Positions 33,275 to 42,555 of a stretch of DNA of 64,000 nucleotides are shown piece after piece. The stretch's first letter is position 1. Each line of letters starts with the position of its first letter. Both the position numbers and the translations under genes were made by a program. Origin of the DNA: Bryopsis sp. KO-2023 (lineage: Eukaryota > Chlorophyta > Ulvophyceae > Bryopsidales > Bryopsidaceae); the NCBI GenBank assembly GCA_030272585.1, contig BSYQ01000002.1:930001-994000 (forward strand). Direction: 5' to 3'. Below the pieces are notes generated by a model. It saw nothing but the letters and a program-made list of their open reading frames with translations, was not told the DNA's origin and did not search any database.

Positions 33275-33844
33275 CTTGTGTAGGGTTGAGTGTTTTCTTC
33301 GTGATCAGGAAGGGGAGTACTGATATGAAGAGGGGTTCGTGATCAGAAAAATCAAGTTGTTTGTATGAGCAGAAATACTTTCAACTAATGAACCTGCCTC
33401 AGTTGACGGTTAGCTACCTTGACTTTGGGTTTCTCGCATAATGGGAGTCGACTTGCTTCCGAAACAGGAAGGTGAAGTTGAATAAGAAGAAGTGTTGGGT
33501 ATCGCATCTTCTTACTGCATAAGCGGATGTGCAGGTGCGAGAGTGTGGATATCAATTCGGGAGGAATTGATATGGTGTCTTGGTTCGCCACCAGGAATGG
33601 GTGTGTTGGATGTTGGTAGAATCAGTGGGACAATAGTCAACTGATTATCCATTGTAGAGAGATGTGGGTGGTCCGCATAGCTAAAGGGGTAACCGATAGC
33701 TAAGGTACAAGAGTATCTTGTGAACCCATCTGCTCTATTGACCACACGAGGATAACTGCTCCAGGTTATCAAGGTATGTTGCAATAGCAGCATATGCTCC
33801 AGAGGCACGAGTCACCAGGTGGAGACTCATCGGAGGGGGAGGAC
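33275..33844 (+). other. E1 3' untranslated region and polypurine tract
   Basis: Non-coding 570 bp after the chromodomain. The purine tract GGAGGGGGAGGA at about 33832-33843 directly precedes the 3' LTR and would prime plus-strand DNA synthesis. No extra ORF is present, in contrast to E2. Confidence 0.75.
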
Positions 33845-34084
33845 TGTTATGCCCTCCTTGCCTGAGTGTGCCGCCTCCACTAGCCACGTGGGTGGCGTGG
33901 TGTAGTGGGTGGTCGAGGTCACATCCCCCTGATGGGTGATGTGACTGGACAGGGTGTCCGCCTAGCTTGCTAGGTTCCTCCACGTGGTTGATGGGACCCA
34001 TGGGGTTGGAGGGTTAAAGGACTTCAAGGGGCTGTCCAGGGGGTTTCTTTTGGCGACTAGGTCGTGCAGGAGAGGTTTTAAACA
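33845..34084 (+). repeat. E1 3' LTR
   Basis: Same 240 bp as the 5' LTR; followed by the right copy of CCATG at 34085-34089. Confidence 0.95.
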
Positions 34085-34583
34085 CCATGTCTCCGACCTC
34101 AACAAGAAAGGCCACCGTTTCCATGTGTGCCTCGAACCGGGATGATAAAACGCTTCCATCGATGTTCCATACACTTATGAAACCCCTTTGATCCCCACTC
34201 AAAACCACGTCCTCAAGTAAGCAAAGAGAAGAACAAGCTTCTCCCGTTTCAACATCCTTCACAATTTCTCTTTCGCTCGTGTCCCATATTCTGAACCCGT
34301 TCTCATACCCCATTGCAATCATATTTTTTCTTCTTGCAAGACAAGTTGGTGGTGAAGTCTCCGATCCAAATATGATGGACTTCACATCACCAAATCTCCA
34401 AGACTTTTCCAGATCCACCTTGTTTTTCAAGGTGAGGTCATCTTTGACAGCAAACAGCCATGCTGAAGCGACACTGGAGAATTTCACAACCTCTTTAGCT
34501 GGTAGAGATGACAGAATGTGAGTGATCATGTCAGAAGGTAAGTCCCATTCATAATTGTTTGTGGATCCCATCAGCGCCTCCAT
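34085..34583 (-). pseudogene. F-box/WD40 fragment F, split by E1
   Basis: Starts MEALMGSTNNYEWDLPSDMI with a complete F-box (AKEVVKFSSVASAW) and the first blades (FRIWDT, ISVWNI), and stops at VEVGDMV where the E1 3' LTR begins. The reading continues into the LTR without a WD40 match. About 10 further codons survive beyond the element at 27092-27129. A TCTCTTCTAG acceptor lies 1 nt before the ATG, as in other members. Before E1 arrived the gene was already truncated by the inverted junction at 27091. Confidence 0.88.
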
Positions 34584-36200
34584 CCTAGAAGAGAGAAAAA
34601 CAAACTTGATTTTCCAATGTGAGCCCCTGTGAAGCGATACAGGGAATTTTGCTGTTTTGGAATTTTATCCTGCTCTCCCTATCCTATGTGCGACCAACGT
34701 CGTCAAAAGAACATGGGCAACGGACAAGATTTTTTTTGAGCCATCGCCCTGCCTGGAACTAACCCAGTTTGTTTTTTTCGGACAGGAAAAAAAAATCTAA
34801 ATTGGATGGTACTAAGAGCCGATGCCGTTCACGCTTTTCTTCAAAGGAAAAACCAGACGCACTCAGAAAACGACGGCTCTGGAGCTGGCGGATCCGTCTT
34901 TTTTTTCCACGAGGAAGGGAAACAAAAACATGATCGGAACATGCTTTCTCCCCTATTCAACCCTGCACCTATTTTTACCTGCGTACAGAAAACAACAAAG
35001 AGGAGTGAACAGCAAAGCGCGTACACTGTCACAGCCCTGTTCGTTTTGGACGAGCCTGTCAAAACCCAGTTCCATGTCGACAACAAAACCCTTCTCGGAT
35101 GAATCAACGTTCAACTCCCCTTCTGGAGACAAACATCTTACTTGCTGCAGTTCCAAAGGTTGCGTTCACTCAGAAAATCCACGCAGCCAGCGAACCTCAT
35201 ACTCAATAACAAAAAGTCACGCAGCAGAACCGTGCCCCAAGTTTTTTTTCAGGGTTTTTCAGGGTCGATTTTGAACAAAAGTCAGAGATCCAAGGTTGAG
35301 CCCTGGGGGATTTTCATAACACACCAAAAAGTGAGACGGCCACTCAATTCAGAATCTCAACCAATGAGCTGCCCATGGGCACCATCATCCTCACACTTTC
35401 CAAACCACTCACTACTACTCTCCTTCGAAAAGGCTGACTGACCCAAGTTCTTTTTCTATGTCGGGCTCGCGGAATCAGTACGACAGAAGTCCTCACCAAA
35501 CAAGCCGGGTACAAGTTCTTTTGTGGGATGGAGTGTCCCAAGATTCTTTCGCAATCATTTTCACTTTTTCAATAAAAAGGTGCTCCAGGGCCTTCGACTA
35601 TGGGAATTCAGTTTCAACGATTTCTTTGGAGGCTTGATCGTGGAGAAGTTCCCCAGCATCTAGTTTTCAGTGTGTGACTTTTCGAACCCACAATTATTCA
35701 AGAGCTCCTGTCGCTGTGCTGTTGAATGAGTGGTTCAATGAATTGGCCCTTTGATTGCATACCAGCAACAGAGCTATTTTTTGGGGAGATGTTTTTTCTC
35801 TTTTCTTGGTCTGAGAATACAAGTGGATTGCTCCTTCGATAAAAAAAACCAAACAAAGTGAAAGTTGCTTTTAAAAAAAAAAATAAAAAAAATTGCTTTT
35901 TTTTTCGCGAATCTCCCAGCCTCAGAAATTCAATTATCATCTCAATATCAGATTAGGGTTTAGGAAGATATCAAATTTTCATCATCGACTGCACAACTTT
36001 CGATTGCTATTTTCGGAAGGAACTCGGCCAAAAATAAATCAGCGAGATTCAACTGAGTTGAAACCTCGAGCCTCTATTGGCACAGAAATTAGGAATATTT
36101 GCTAAAATATTCCAATAATAGAACCAAAATTTTGCACATCATTATCTATGAATAAGCAATCGGCCTACGAACCAAAGATTATGATATAGCAATCGGGCTG
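34584..36200. other. 5' flank of fragment F and unassigned sequence
   Basis: Contains the 34828-34975 block that mirrors 26510-26660 and parts resembling the upstream region of gene C. No gene is supported. The AT-rich part from 35.85 kb on has several poly-A/T runs. Confidence 0.4.
34828..34975 (+). repeat. Duplicated 5' flank of F-box/WD40 genes, arm 2
   Basis: Partner of 26510-26660 in inverted orientation, sharing CCAGACGCACTC, GGATCCG and CATGATCGGAACATGC. Confidence 0.75.
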
Positions 36201-36252
36201 CCAACCAACCAAAGATATTACAAGACATGCGAGGCCAGAGCCTACTGCACCG
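36201..36252 (-). repeat. R55 copy
   Basis: On the minus strand: TAGGCTCTGGCCTCGCATGT, then CTTGTAATATCTTTGGTTGG and TTGGCAG. The AG end fits a 3' splice site. Confidence 0.75.
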
Positions 36253-37753
36253 GGGCGACAGAACGAACAACACATGGTCTTGATCCCTTCTCCTCCACGT
36301 CCTCAAACGGTGCCCCAGCCCAGTTCCGGGTGCATATTTTAAAAGACAGTACCAAACGGCCTCCGACAGTCCAGATGTCAGGAATTCATCACAAGCCACC
36401 AAATGCGGCGCCGCCACAGAAACAGCTGCCATGCCCAACGAAATCTTTTCGACGGGTATCGAGAGACGGTGGATATTGAGGGTTACGAAAACACCACAGC
36501 TTGATGAAGTAACCTGCCTTGATACTATGCTTATGAACACAGAATTTTTTTTGGTAAAGAAAAAAAATGGGGTCGTGCCAGAACATAAGGGCAGTCTGCT
36601 GACAGACAAATCGATGAGCAGTAAGGGTCGGCGATGCCCTCGGATCAGCACCTGTTTTGCAGGGACTCCACGATTTAAAAGGGTCTCTGCGTCGTCAGAC
36701 CCACTGCCATGGGGTGAAAAGTCTGACCAGGGTGCACTGGAAGAGGCCTGGATCCCTTCGCCAGCCCCACAAGGACAACCTGTCGTGACAAAAACGAAAC
36801 GTTATCGAGCAGACGATGGTTGGCATCCATGTCGCAACTCCGAGATAAACAGAAGGTTTCCCAACGCCAGAACACCACAAACATTTCTCAACAACACTCA
36901 AAATACATTTCGCTGACAGGCTACCTGGGCTCATCAACACTCTCAACGAACAAATCTCTGAGCGCGCCTTCAACGAAACAGACTGGTGCAACCTCACGTT
37001 GGCTTATTTTTGAGCGTCTCAGGGGTCAGACAATCAAGCGTTTCCAGAAGAGCACGTTGTTCTGGATCAACTCCACTTCATGGCTAGCTATGGAGATGTT
37101 CGGGTCAACCTCAACGAGGGCTTCTTTGCAACAAGAGAAAAAAATTCTGGTTAGCCGCCATGAAAGATCGAACGGGATTAGTTGGGAAAGCAGGCGACTC
37201 ACCTGTGCGACGCCACGGCAATGATAAAAGTCTAGGCGAGCAGATCCCAGGCCGTTTCACGAAATGCACAGGCTAGCAGCAAAATAAAAGCTGTCGGTGA
37301 GTGGCTGAGAAGTGCAGGGCTGGTGAAATACACGCCGCCAGTGATTATGTATGGGGAGGCGCCACATCGAAAAAGCGTCCACAATGCCCAATTCGGGGCC
37401 TTTGTTGATACGATCTGGACCTTTTGCCGTGAATCTCCAAGATCGGGTATCGTTGAGTGGAAAGCACGTCTCCGGTTGTACTCCAGCGGGACTGACATCC
37501 AACCCTGCCCCACGCTGATCGATCTTGTTGATTAAAAACTTAAGTTCAAAGAACCATCCAGTCATTGGATCAGTTGAATAAAACAATGTCTCCTCAACAG
37601 AAGAAGAGATTTCTGCAGTGCTTTGTGGTAAAAAAAAAATCGGGCTTCACACAAAACCCAGCCTGAAAAATCAGGTTCATTTTCTGTGTTTGCTGCTTTT
37701 TTGGTTTGTCGTTAGGTCTTGCAAAACGAATTGCGGCTGAAATGAAGGACTGC
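36253..37753. other. Region with decayed or unrecognised coding traces
   Basis: Several overlapping frames exist (36820-37224 plus; 36142-36651, 37232-37513 and 37257-37586 minus), none matching a known family. The best-looking coding trace is the minus-strand stretch listed at 36921-37126. Confidence 0.3.
36921..37126 (-). pseudogene. Possible decayed exon
   Basis: Starting after a TTGTTGCAAAG acceptor-like site, one frame reads ALVEVDPNISIASHEVELIQ, NNVLFWKRLIV, stop, then EVAPVCFVEGALRDLFVESV and DEPR, stop. The composition looks protein-like but the TGA and TAG break it. I do not recognise the family. Confidence 0.2.
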
Positions 37754-37838
37754 TGCACAAGGTGGGGTTCGAACCCACGCGGAGACGAGCTCCATCAGGT
37801 CTTAAGTCTGACGCCTTAGACCCCTCGGCCACTTGTGC
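37754..37838 (-). tRNA. tRNA-Leu (anticodon UAA)
   Basis: 85 nt without intron. Acceptor stem GCACAAG pairs perfectly with CTTGTGC, with A as discriminator; no CCA is encoded. The D arm begins TGGCCGAG (A box), the T arm is GTGGG-TTCGAAC-CCCAC (B box) and a long variable arm with GGAG/CTCC makes it type II, as expected for leucine. The anticodon loop CTTAAGA gives UAA (37802-37804). One A-C mismatch closes the anticodon stem. It is likely functional and transcribed by RNA polymerase III. Confidence 0.93.
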
Positions 37839-38226
37839 AGACGGGAATTATTGAAGAAGCTTGATCATATCTTATGATCATATCATAGTATTAAATGGGT
37901 AGTTCCAGAAAAACAAAGAAGGATCACTTGGACTTGAAGCAAACGAATAGATGCAGGCCACCACACAGGTGTTATAATGTCAAAAAAACAAGGACTTTTT
38001 AAGACTTTGAACTCTTATAAACTGCTGAGTGAACTCTTCTCTTGTTGTGTCAACAAGACACCACTCAATTTTCATTCCACCAAAGATTTTTTTTTTGTTT
38101 CTTCACCCCACTTTCAAATTTCTTCTTTTAGCTTGGACCGATTCGAGGATTTTGTCCACGAGTCGAAGAAAAAATTCATTCAAGGTAAGGTTACTCTTTT
38201 TCAATTTTCTGTTGTGAGATTGCGCT
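37839..38226. other. Gap between tRNA-Leu and duplication copy 2
   Basis: AT-rich, no gene recognised. A run of T follows the tRNA on its downstream (lower coordinate) side only weakly, so the Pol III terminator is not clear. Confidence 0.3.
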
Positions 38227-38446
38227 GTGAATATGACCCTAGTCTTAGCTTTAATATCGAGCGATCGGCGACAGGTTGTTTTTGGGGGGATTCGGTTCAC
38301 GCCTTTTCGGTCGCCAGATCCTTGGAGAAGGATCCGTGGATCGCCGACTACGATTCGCTGAGGTCACCCTATCAATGCACACAGCCCCGACTGGAAGTTG
38401 TGGCAGTCCATGAAACCTGGCACAGGGTTTTTCTTCGTTTTGTTCC

Positions 38447-38500
38447 CCCGATGCTATAGGCTCTGGCCTGGCATGTCTTGTAATATTTTTGGTTGGTTGG
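38447..38500 (+). repeat. R55 copy in duplication copy 2
   Basis: Identical to the copy at 13167-13219 by eye. Confidence 0.85.
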
Positions 38501-39259
38501 TGTTTGGTCAGAACAGGAGTAGAAAGTGTTCTTCAAGTTGCACCATTCAGTTGGGTAGAAGATTGAGTGGCTCTTGACTCAACAGTCTTGAGTTCATATA
38601 ATGATTGATTGATCTACGAATTGAAACGTACAGTCCGTACGTTCGCGTTCTGCTTGGGGCGATGCGTTGACAGCTTCAGGCGAGTCAGTGTGGGGTCCTT
38701 TCAATTTCGACACGTTTGCTGGCTGCGTGGCTTTTTCGAGTGACTCAAAAGGCGCTGGCCGGCATGGGTTTTCCATTCCAGTCCGCTGTGGGCTGGTGTT
38801 CGATCGATACTCCCGAAAAGTAGAGGGTGGCTTTGGTTGCGTGGGCGTTTTTTTGTTGCAACGTTTTTCCTGCGCGAAGGGAAAAAGGCAGGGTACGGAA
38901 GGAATTGAGTCTCGATCATATTGTTATTGTTTTCGTCTCTTCTTGCACAGGATAACGACGGAGTCGTTTTTTTTGGGGGGGGGAGGGGCGGGTATGTCCT
39001 TTTTGTTTTCTTGAAAGGAGAAGGTCATAAAATCGGCTTCAGATTTTTGTCGAAGAAGTATATTTTCCCTTCCAAAAAGACGCAATGGCGTCGACACTTC
39101 CTAGAAATCTTTCTGGTTGGTTTCAACCGATCGGGGGGAAGGCTAAAAAACGGTTGAATCTGTCGCCCGACTTCTATCGTCGACAGACTGTGTAAGGGCT
39201 GGATCATCATGGATGATGTGTGATTGGTTTTTTTCTCCCTTCCAGCACGAAGGGGCAAG

Positions 39260-40282
39260 ATGGAATCCAAAAGACGACATCGATGGGACTTACATTCGGA
39301 TGTCATCACTTAGATACTGGCACCTCTCCCACCAAAAGAGGTTGCAAAGTGTGCATGTGTTGCTTCAACATGGAAGATCGCAGTTGACGATCCCACCTTG
39401 AAAAAAAAAGTGGATTTGGAAAAGTCTTGGAGGTGTGGGGATGTCAAGCCAATCACACTTGAATTGGGTCTCGTTTCGAAAAGTCTCGCCCGGAGGAGAA
39501 GAAATTTGATTGCAGTAGAGTCCTCGACCTCCATCCATATATGGGATTTGAGGATGAGAAAAATTGTGAAGGTTCTTGAAACGGGAAAAAAGGGTTCTTG
39601 TCTTTGTTTACTCGAGGATGAGGTTTTGTGCGGTGACCGAGCGGGACTCATAAGTGTGTGGAACATTGAGGGAAGTGTTTTATCATCTCAATTCGAGGCA
39701 CACACTAAAGCCGTGATATCCATTGTTGAGGCTGGAGACATGATAGCAAGCGGTGGATATGATGATTACATTGGGGTGTGGCGACAAGGGACTTGGGAGT
39801 GTTATATGCGTTTACGACAAGGAGTCTCTATTCATCCTCACACCTTGGCATGGTCTATCAAAAAGGAACTTTTGTTTGTTGGAAATTCCAGTAGGCTTTT
39901 TCGAGTGTGGGATATCTCAACGGGCAAAAGTGTTCAAATTCTTCGAGGAGATTCGGACATCAGGGAACCTTTTTGTGTTCATGAAGATTGGCTGTTGGGC
40001 CGCTCTAACGAAAGTATAAAACTTTGGAGTCTCAAAGATGGAGAGTGCAAGCAAGAATACCCAAGTCCAAGTTGGGTTACGTATCTTGCTCTTGATGGTG
40101 ATCGAATAGCAATTAAATCGTTGGATGGGAAGGTGGATATTTGGGGCATGGGTGAGAACAAGCTTATGAGATCGTTTCATGTTGAGAGTCCGCTTCAAAT
40201 CGGCTTTTGGTTGGGAGAAAGTGAGCTTGTGGCACTCGACTATCTTGGCAAGGTTATCATTTGGGATTTCCTAACATGTTAA
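39260..40282 (+). pseudogene. F-box/WD40 gene D' with nonsense codon 18
   Basis: Duplicate of gene D with the same ATG context, length and stop. A TAG at 39311-39313 replaces the CAG (Gln18) of gene D inside the F-box helix, so a full product is not made from this start. Downstream the frame is open to 40282 and all WD40 blades are present (IHIWDL, IGVWRQ, FRVWDI, IKLWSL, VDIWGM, VIIWDF). No suitable in-frame ATG lies early downstream (the open frame resumes at a TTG at 39398). Relative to D the blades carry many amino-acid changes. It is either a recent pseudogene, an assembly error at one base, or uses an alternative start. Confidence 0.85.
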
Positions 40283-41384
40283 TTAGGATGCTTGGATTTT
40301 GAAACGCGGGGGCTTGGAGGAGGGGAAAAGATGAATCAGTGGCGAAAGTGTATGAAGCTTTCTCAAGGTCGTTTCCTTGTTCTTTAAGAAACTTGATGTA
40401 AGGAAATAAAGGTAACGTTTTACACACTCAATTACTATGGAAGGATTGCATTAGCAGAAAACACAATTGATAAAACACATGTGTGTGTGTGTGTTCCTCA
40501 ATTGTAAATATATAATATTGTTAATTGCGGTATTCATAAGACGCCCTAGCACACGCGCACAGGAAAACCCCAGTCGTAACCCCTGCGCCAACTCTGTTGG
40601 TGTGTTTCTCTCGCGAACTAAGAACGATCTTCAGCATTAAGGGAAGAGCGCATATCGAAAGAAAACTCTTTTGGCCGCATCGAAATTGAAGGAGGCCTCC
40701 GTCACGCACAGTGTGCGTCGCACACGCAGGGACCCCTGCACAATAAGCGCAGCGGTTTGCAATTTTTTTGCTTCACCTCCTTCGACGCCGTCTGGCGTGA
40801 GCTTTTTTGAGGTCGGGCATCCAAGAGACACGATCGTCAAGCAGCGGACTCCATGCAGAGCTCGTTTTGGTGGAGCAGTAAAGGTCCTTGCATATGTCAG
40901 CTTGTGTGTTTCGCTTTCTTTGTTCTTGGTTGTGCATTCTTCGCCGCTTGTCAGTTGCGCACGCTCCATGCTGCTTTCATCGACGACCTGAAAGTGAGAA
41001 ACAGAGACTTACGGGGTGCGGAAGCTGAGTTCACTTGTTTCATATTTTGTTGCGAATTCGCAAAAAGAGAAATTACAAAGAGCATGGTGAAACCTTCAAC
41101 CATGGCGTGGAAACATACACTTTGGGCTTCTTCGCCGGCGATGACTGGGGCACCATAGACTGTCGCCTGTCGCCTGGATCTGTTGTATCGCACGATCCGT
41201 TGTTGTGCGAACGTTCTTGCCAAATGTAGAGGTTTTTTAGTCGTGCTTGGGAACCACATCGGCGCCGGCTACCCTCAAAAGCTCTCTGAGACAATTTGTC
41301 GGCTCATTTGCGCAACGAACATTCCTGCAAGAAGATCGCCGCCAGTGTTGAAACAGCGATTGAATTTCCAAGAGCCAAAGCTAA
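40283..41384. other. 3' flank of D', duplicate of 15001-16106
   Basis: About one difference per 90 bp relative to copy 1. No confident gene. Confidence 0.35.
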
Positions 41385-41752
41385 GTCTCAACATTCCCTG
41401 AGTGTTACACTCTTCAGCCCGTTGGCATTGGTGTCTGGCTGTTCACTTTCTGCGGAGCTGAATGTCATAAAGTCATAAAGTCTTCGGGAAACTTTGCGAC
41501 GCCCCCGTCGTAACCCAGCACAACGTTTATAATCTTTGTGGAGCAGTCGGTTATAGATGCCGTCATAAGCTCGACCTCCACGTGGCTTGGTTTTTCAGAA
41601 CCTGGACCAGGGGCAGCCCAAACATATTATGTTTCCAATGATGAGTGACCATATGCAGCGAAGATATGCATTAGACATTGTCATCCCAGAATTCAAACTT
41701 CTACCACATCTGCAGATGTGGGAAACACATTTTCACTATGGGAAAACCCGCT

Positions 41753-41890
41753 CTGTGCGGGGTGTTTTTTAAACCCCGCACAGAAGCCTGAAACCCGTGT
41801 TTTGCCTCGCACAGGGCCAGAATAACCCCGCACGGCTCTGTTTCCCGGTTTGGGCGGGTTTTGTGCGGGGTGCCGATTCAACCCCGCACA
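41753..41890. repeat. CTGTGCGGGG hairpin cluster
   Basis: Two hairpins share the same stem: CTGTGCGGGG/CCCCGCACAG at 41753-41762 and 41774-41783, and TGTGCGGGGT/ACCCCGCACA at 41862-41871 and 41881-41890. Another CCCCGCAC lies at about 41826. The cluster fills the 180 bp between the end of the segmental duplication and the E2 5' LTR. Confidence 0.75.
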
Positions 41891-41895
41891 GAATG

Positions 41896-42067
41896 TGATA
41901 CGTTGTCGCACTCATTTTGCAGTACGAGTGTGTAGTACGGGTTAGTACGGGTTCTAGGGGTTAAGTTCAGAGAGAACAACTTGTAAATTAATTCTCTGGT
42001 TTGTAGTGTGTGTGACCCCAGTCTCAACCTCAGCAACGACTTCACTAAAACCTAAAGGGACCTAACA
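41896..42067 (+). repeat. E2 5' LTR
   Basis: Begins TGATACGTTG and ends GGGACCTAACA. It differs from the 3' LTR at one position (CCTAAAGGG here, CCTACAGGG at the 3' end). Confidence 0.93.
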
Positions 42068-42069
42068 AC

Positions 42070-42081
42070 TGGTTTCGGAGC
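42070..42081 (+). promoter_or_regulatory. E2 primer-binding site
   Basis: TGGTTTCGGAGC two bases after the LTR, identical to E1 and the TRIM. Confidence 0.8.
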
Positions 42082-42555
42082 CGAAGCACCCTTCCTGCAA
42101 GTCGAGTCTACTTAGTGAAGAGATCGACAGGAGATTTTGCAGTCGAGGTGCAAAAGATCAGGGTCGGCTAGGTCGAAGAAGGTTTCCCCTCGTGTCTGGA
42201 ACCTACTTCGTGTTGCTGCGCACCAACCAAACGCTGGACGAAAGAGAACGCACGTTGCTGCGCTCGATCATCCCTCTCAAGATCACAGGATCTATAGATC
42301 CTTGGACGCTACGACCACAGCACGGCGTAGTAGTACTTCCGTTTGTCGGAGAGTTGTCGACACTGAACGCGGTTACCGCAGAGCGGACAAAACGAGTCTG
42401 CCAGCGGACGTTTCTGCGGACGAATACGTTTCCGCCAGAAATTACGTGCCAGAAACCGCTGACAAAGAGTGACCAATTAGTCACGTGGATTACCCGCCAA
42501 CGGAATCCACCAAACGGACACGTGATTCTACCGCCGACAAATCAAGACATCCACC
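42082..42555 (+). other. E2 leader
   Basis: A 474-bp leader between the primer-binding site and the gag ATG. Short frames exist (42137-42472; 42192-42767) but overlap gag out of frame and are not supported as genes. Confidence 0.5.

Larger units (their letters stand above)
27130..34084 (+). mobile_element. Ty3/gypsy chromovirus element E1, full length
   Basis: A 6955-bp LTR retrotransposon: LTRs 27130-27369 and 33845-34084 (240 bp each, apparently identical), PBS at 27372, one long gag-pol frame 28037-33274, polypurine tract ahead of the 3' LTR, and a perfect 5-bp target duplication CCATG on both sides. Domain order gag, protease, RT, RNase H, integrase, chromodomain is that of chromoviruses. 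Identical LTRs imply a recent insertion, yet the reading frame has two in-frame stops. It is inserted in an F-box/WD40 gene. Confidence 0.95.
38227..41713 (+). repeat. Segmental duplication, copy 2
   Basis: Collinear with 12945-16106 plus 22530-22858. It carries R55, the D' pseudogene and the flank. It keeps a single GTCTCAAC (41385-41392), the empty site of the 6.4-kb insertion seen in copy 1. It ends at CTACCACATCTGC, which here is part of the palindrome CCACATCTGCAGATGTGG (41704-41721). Confidence 0.93.
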
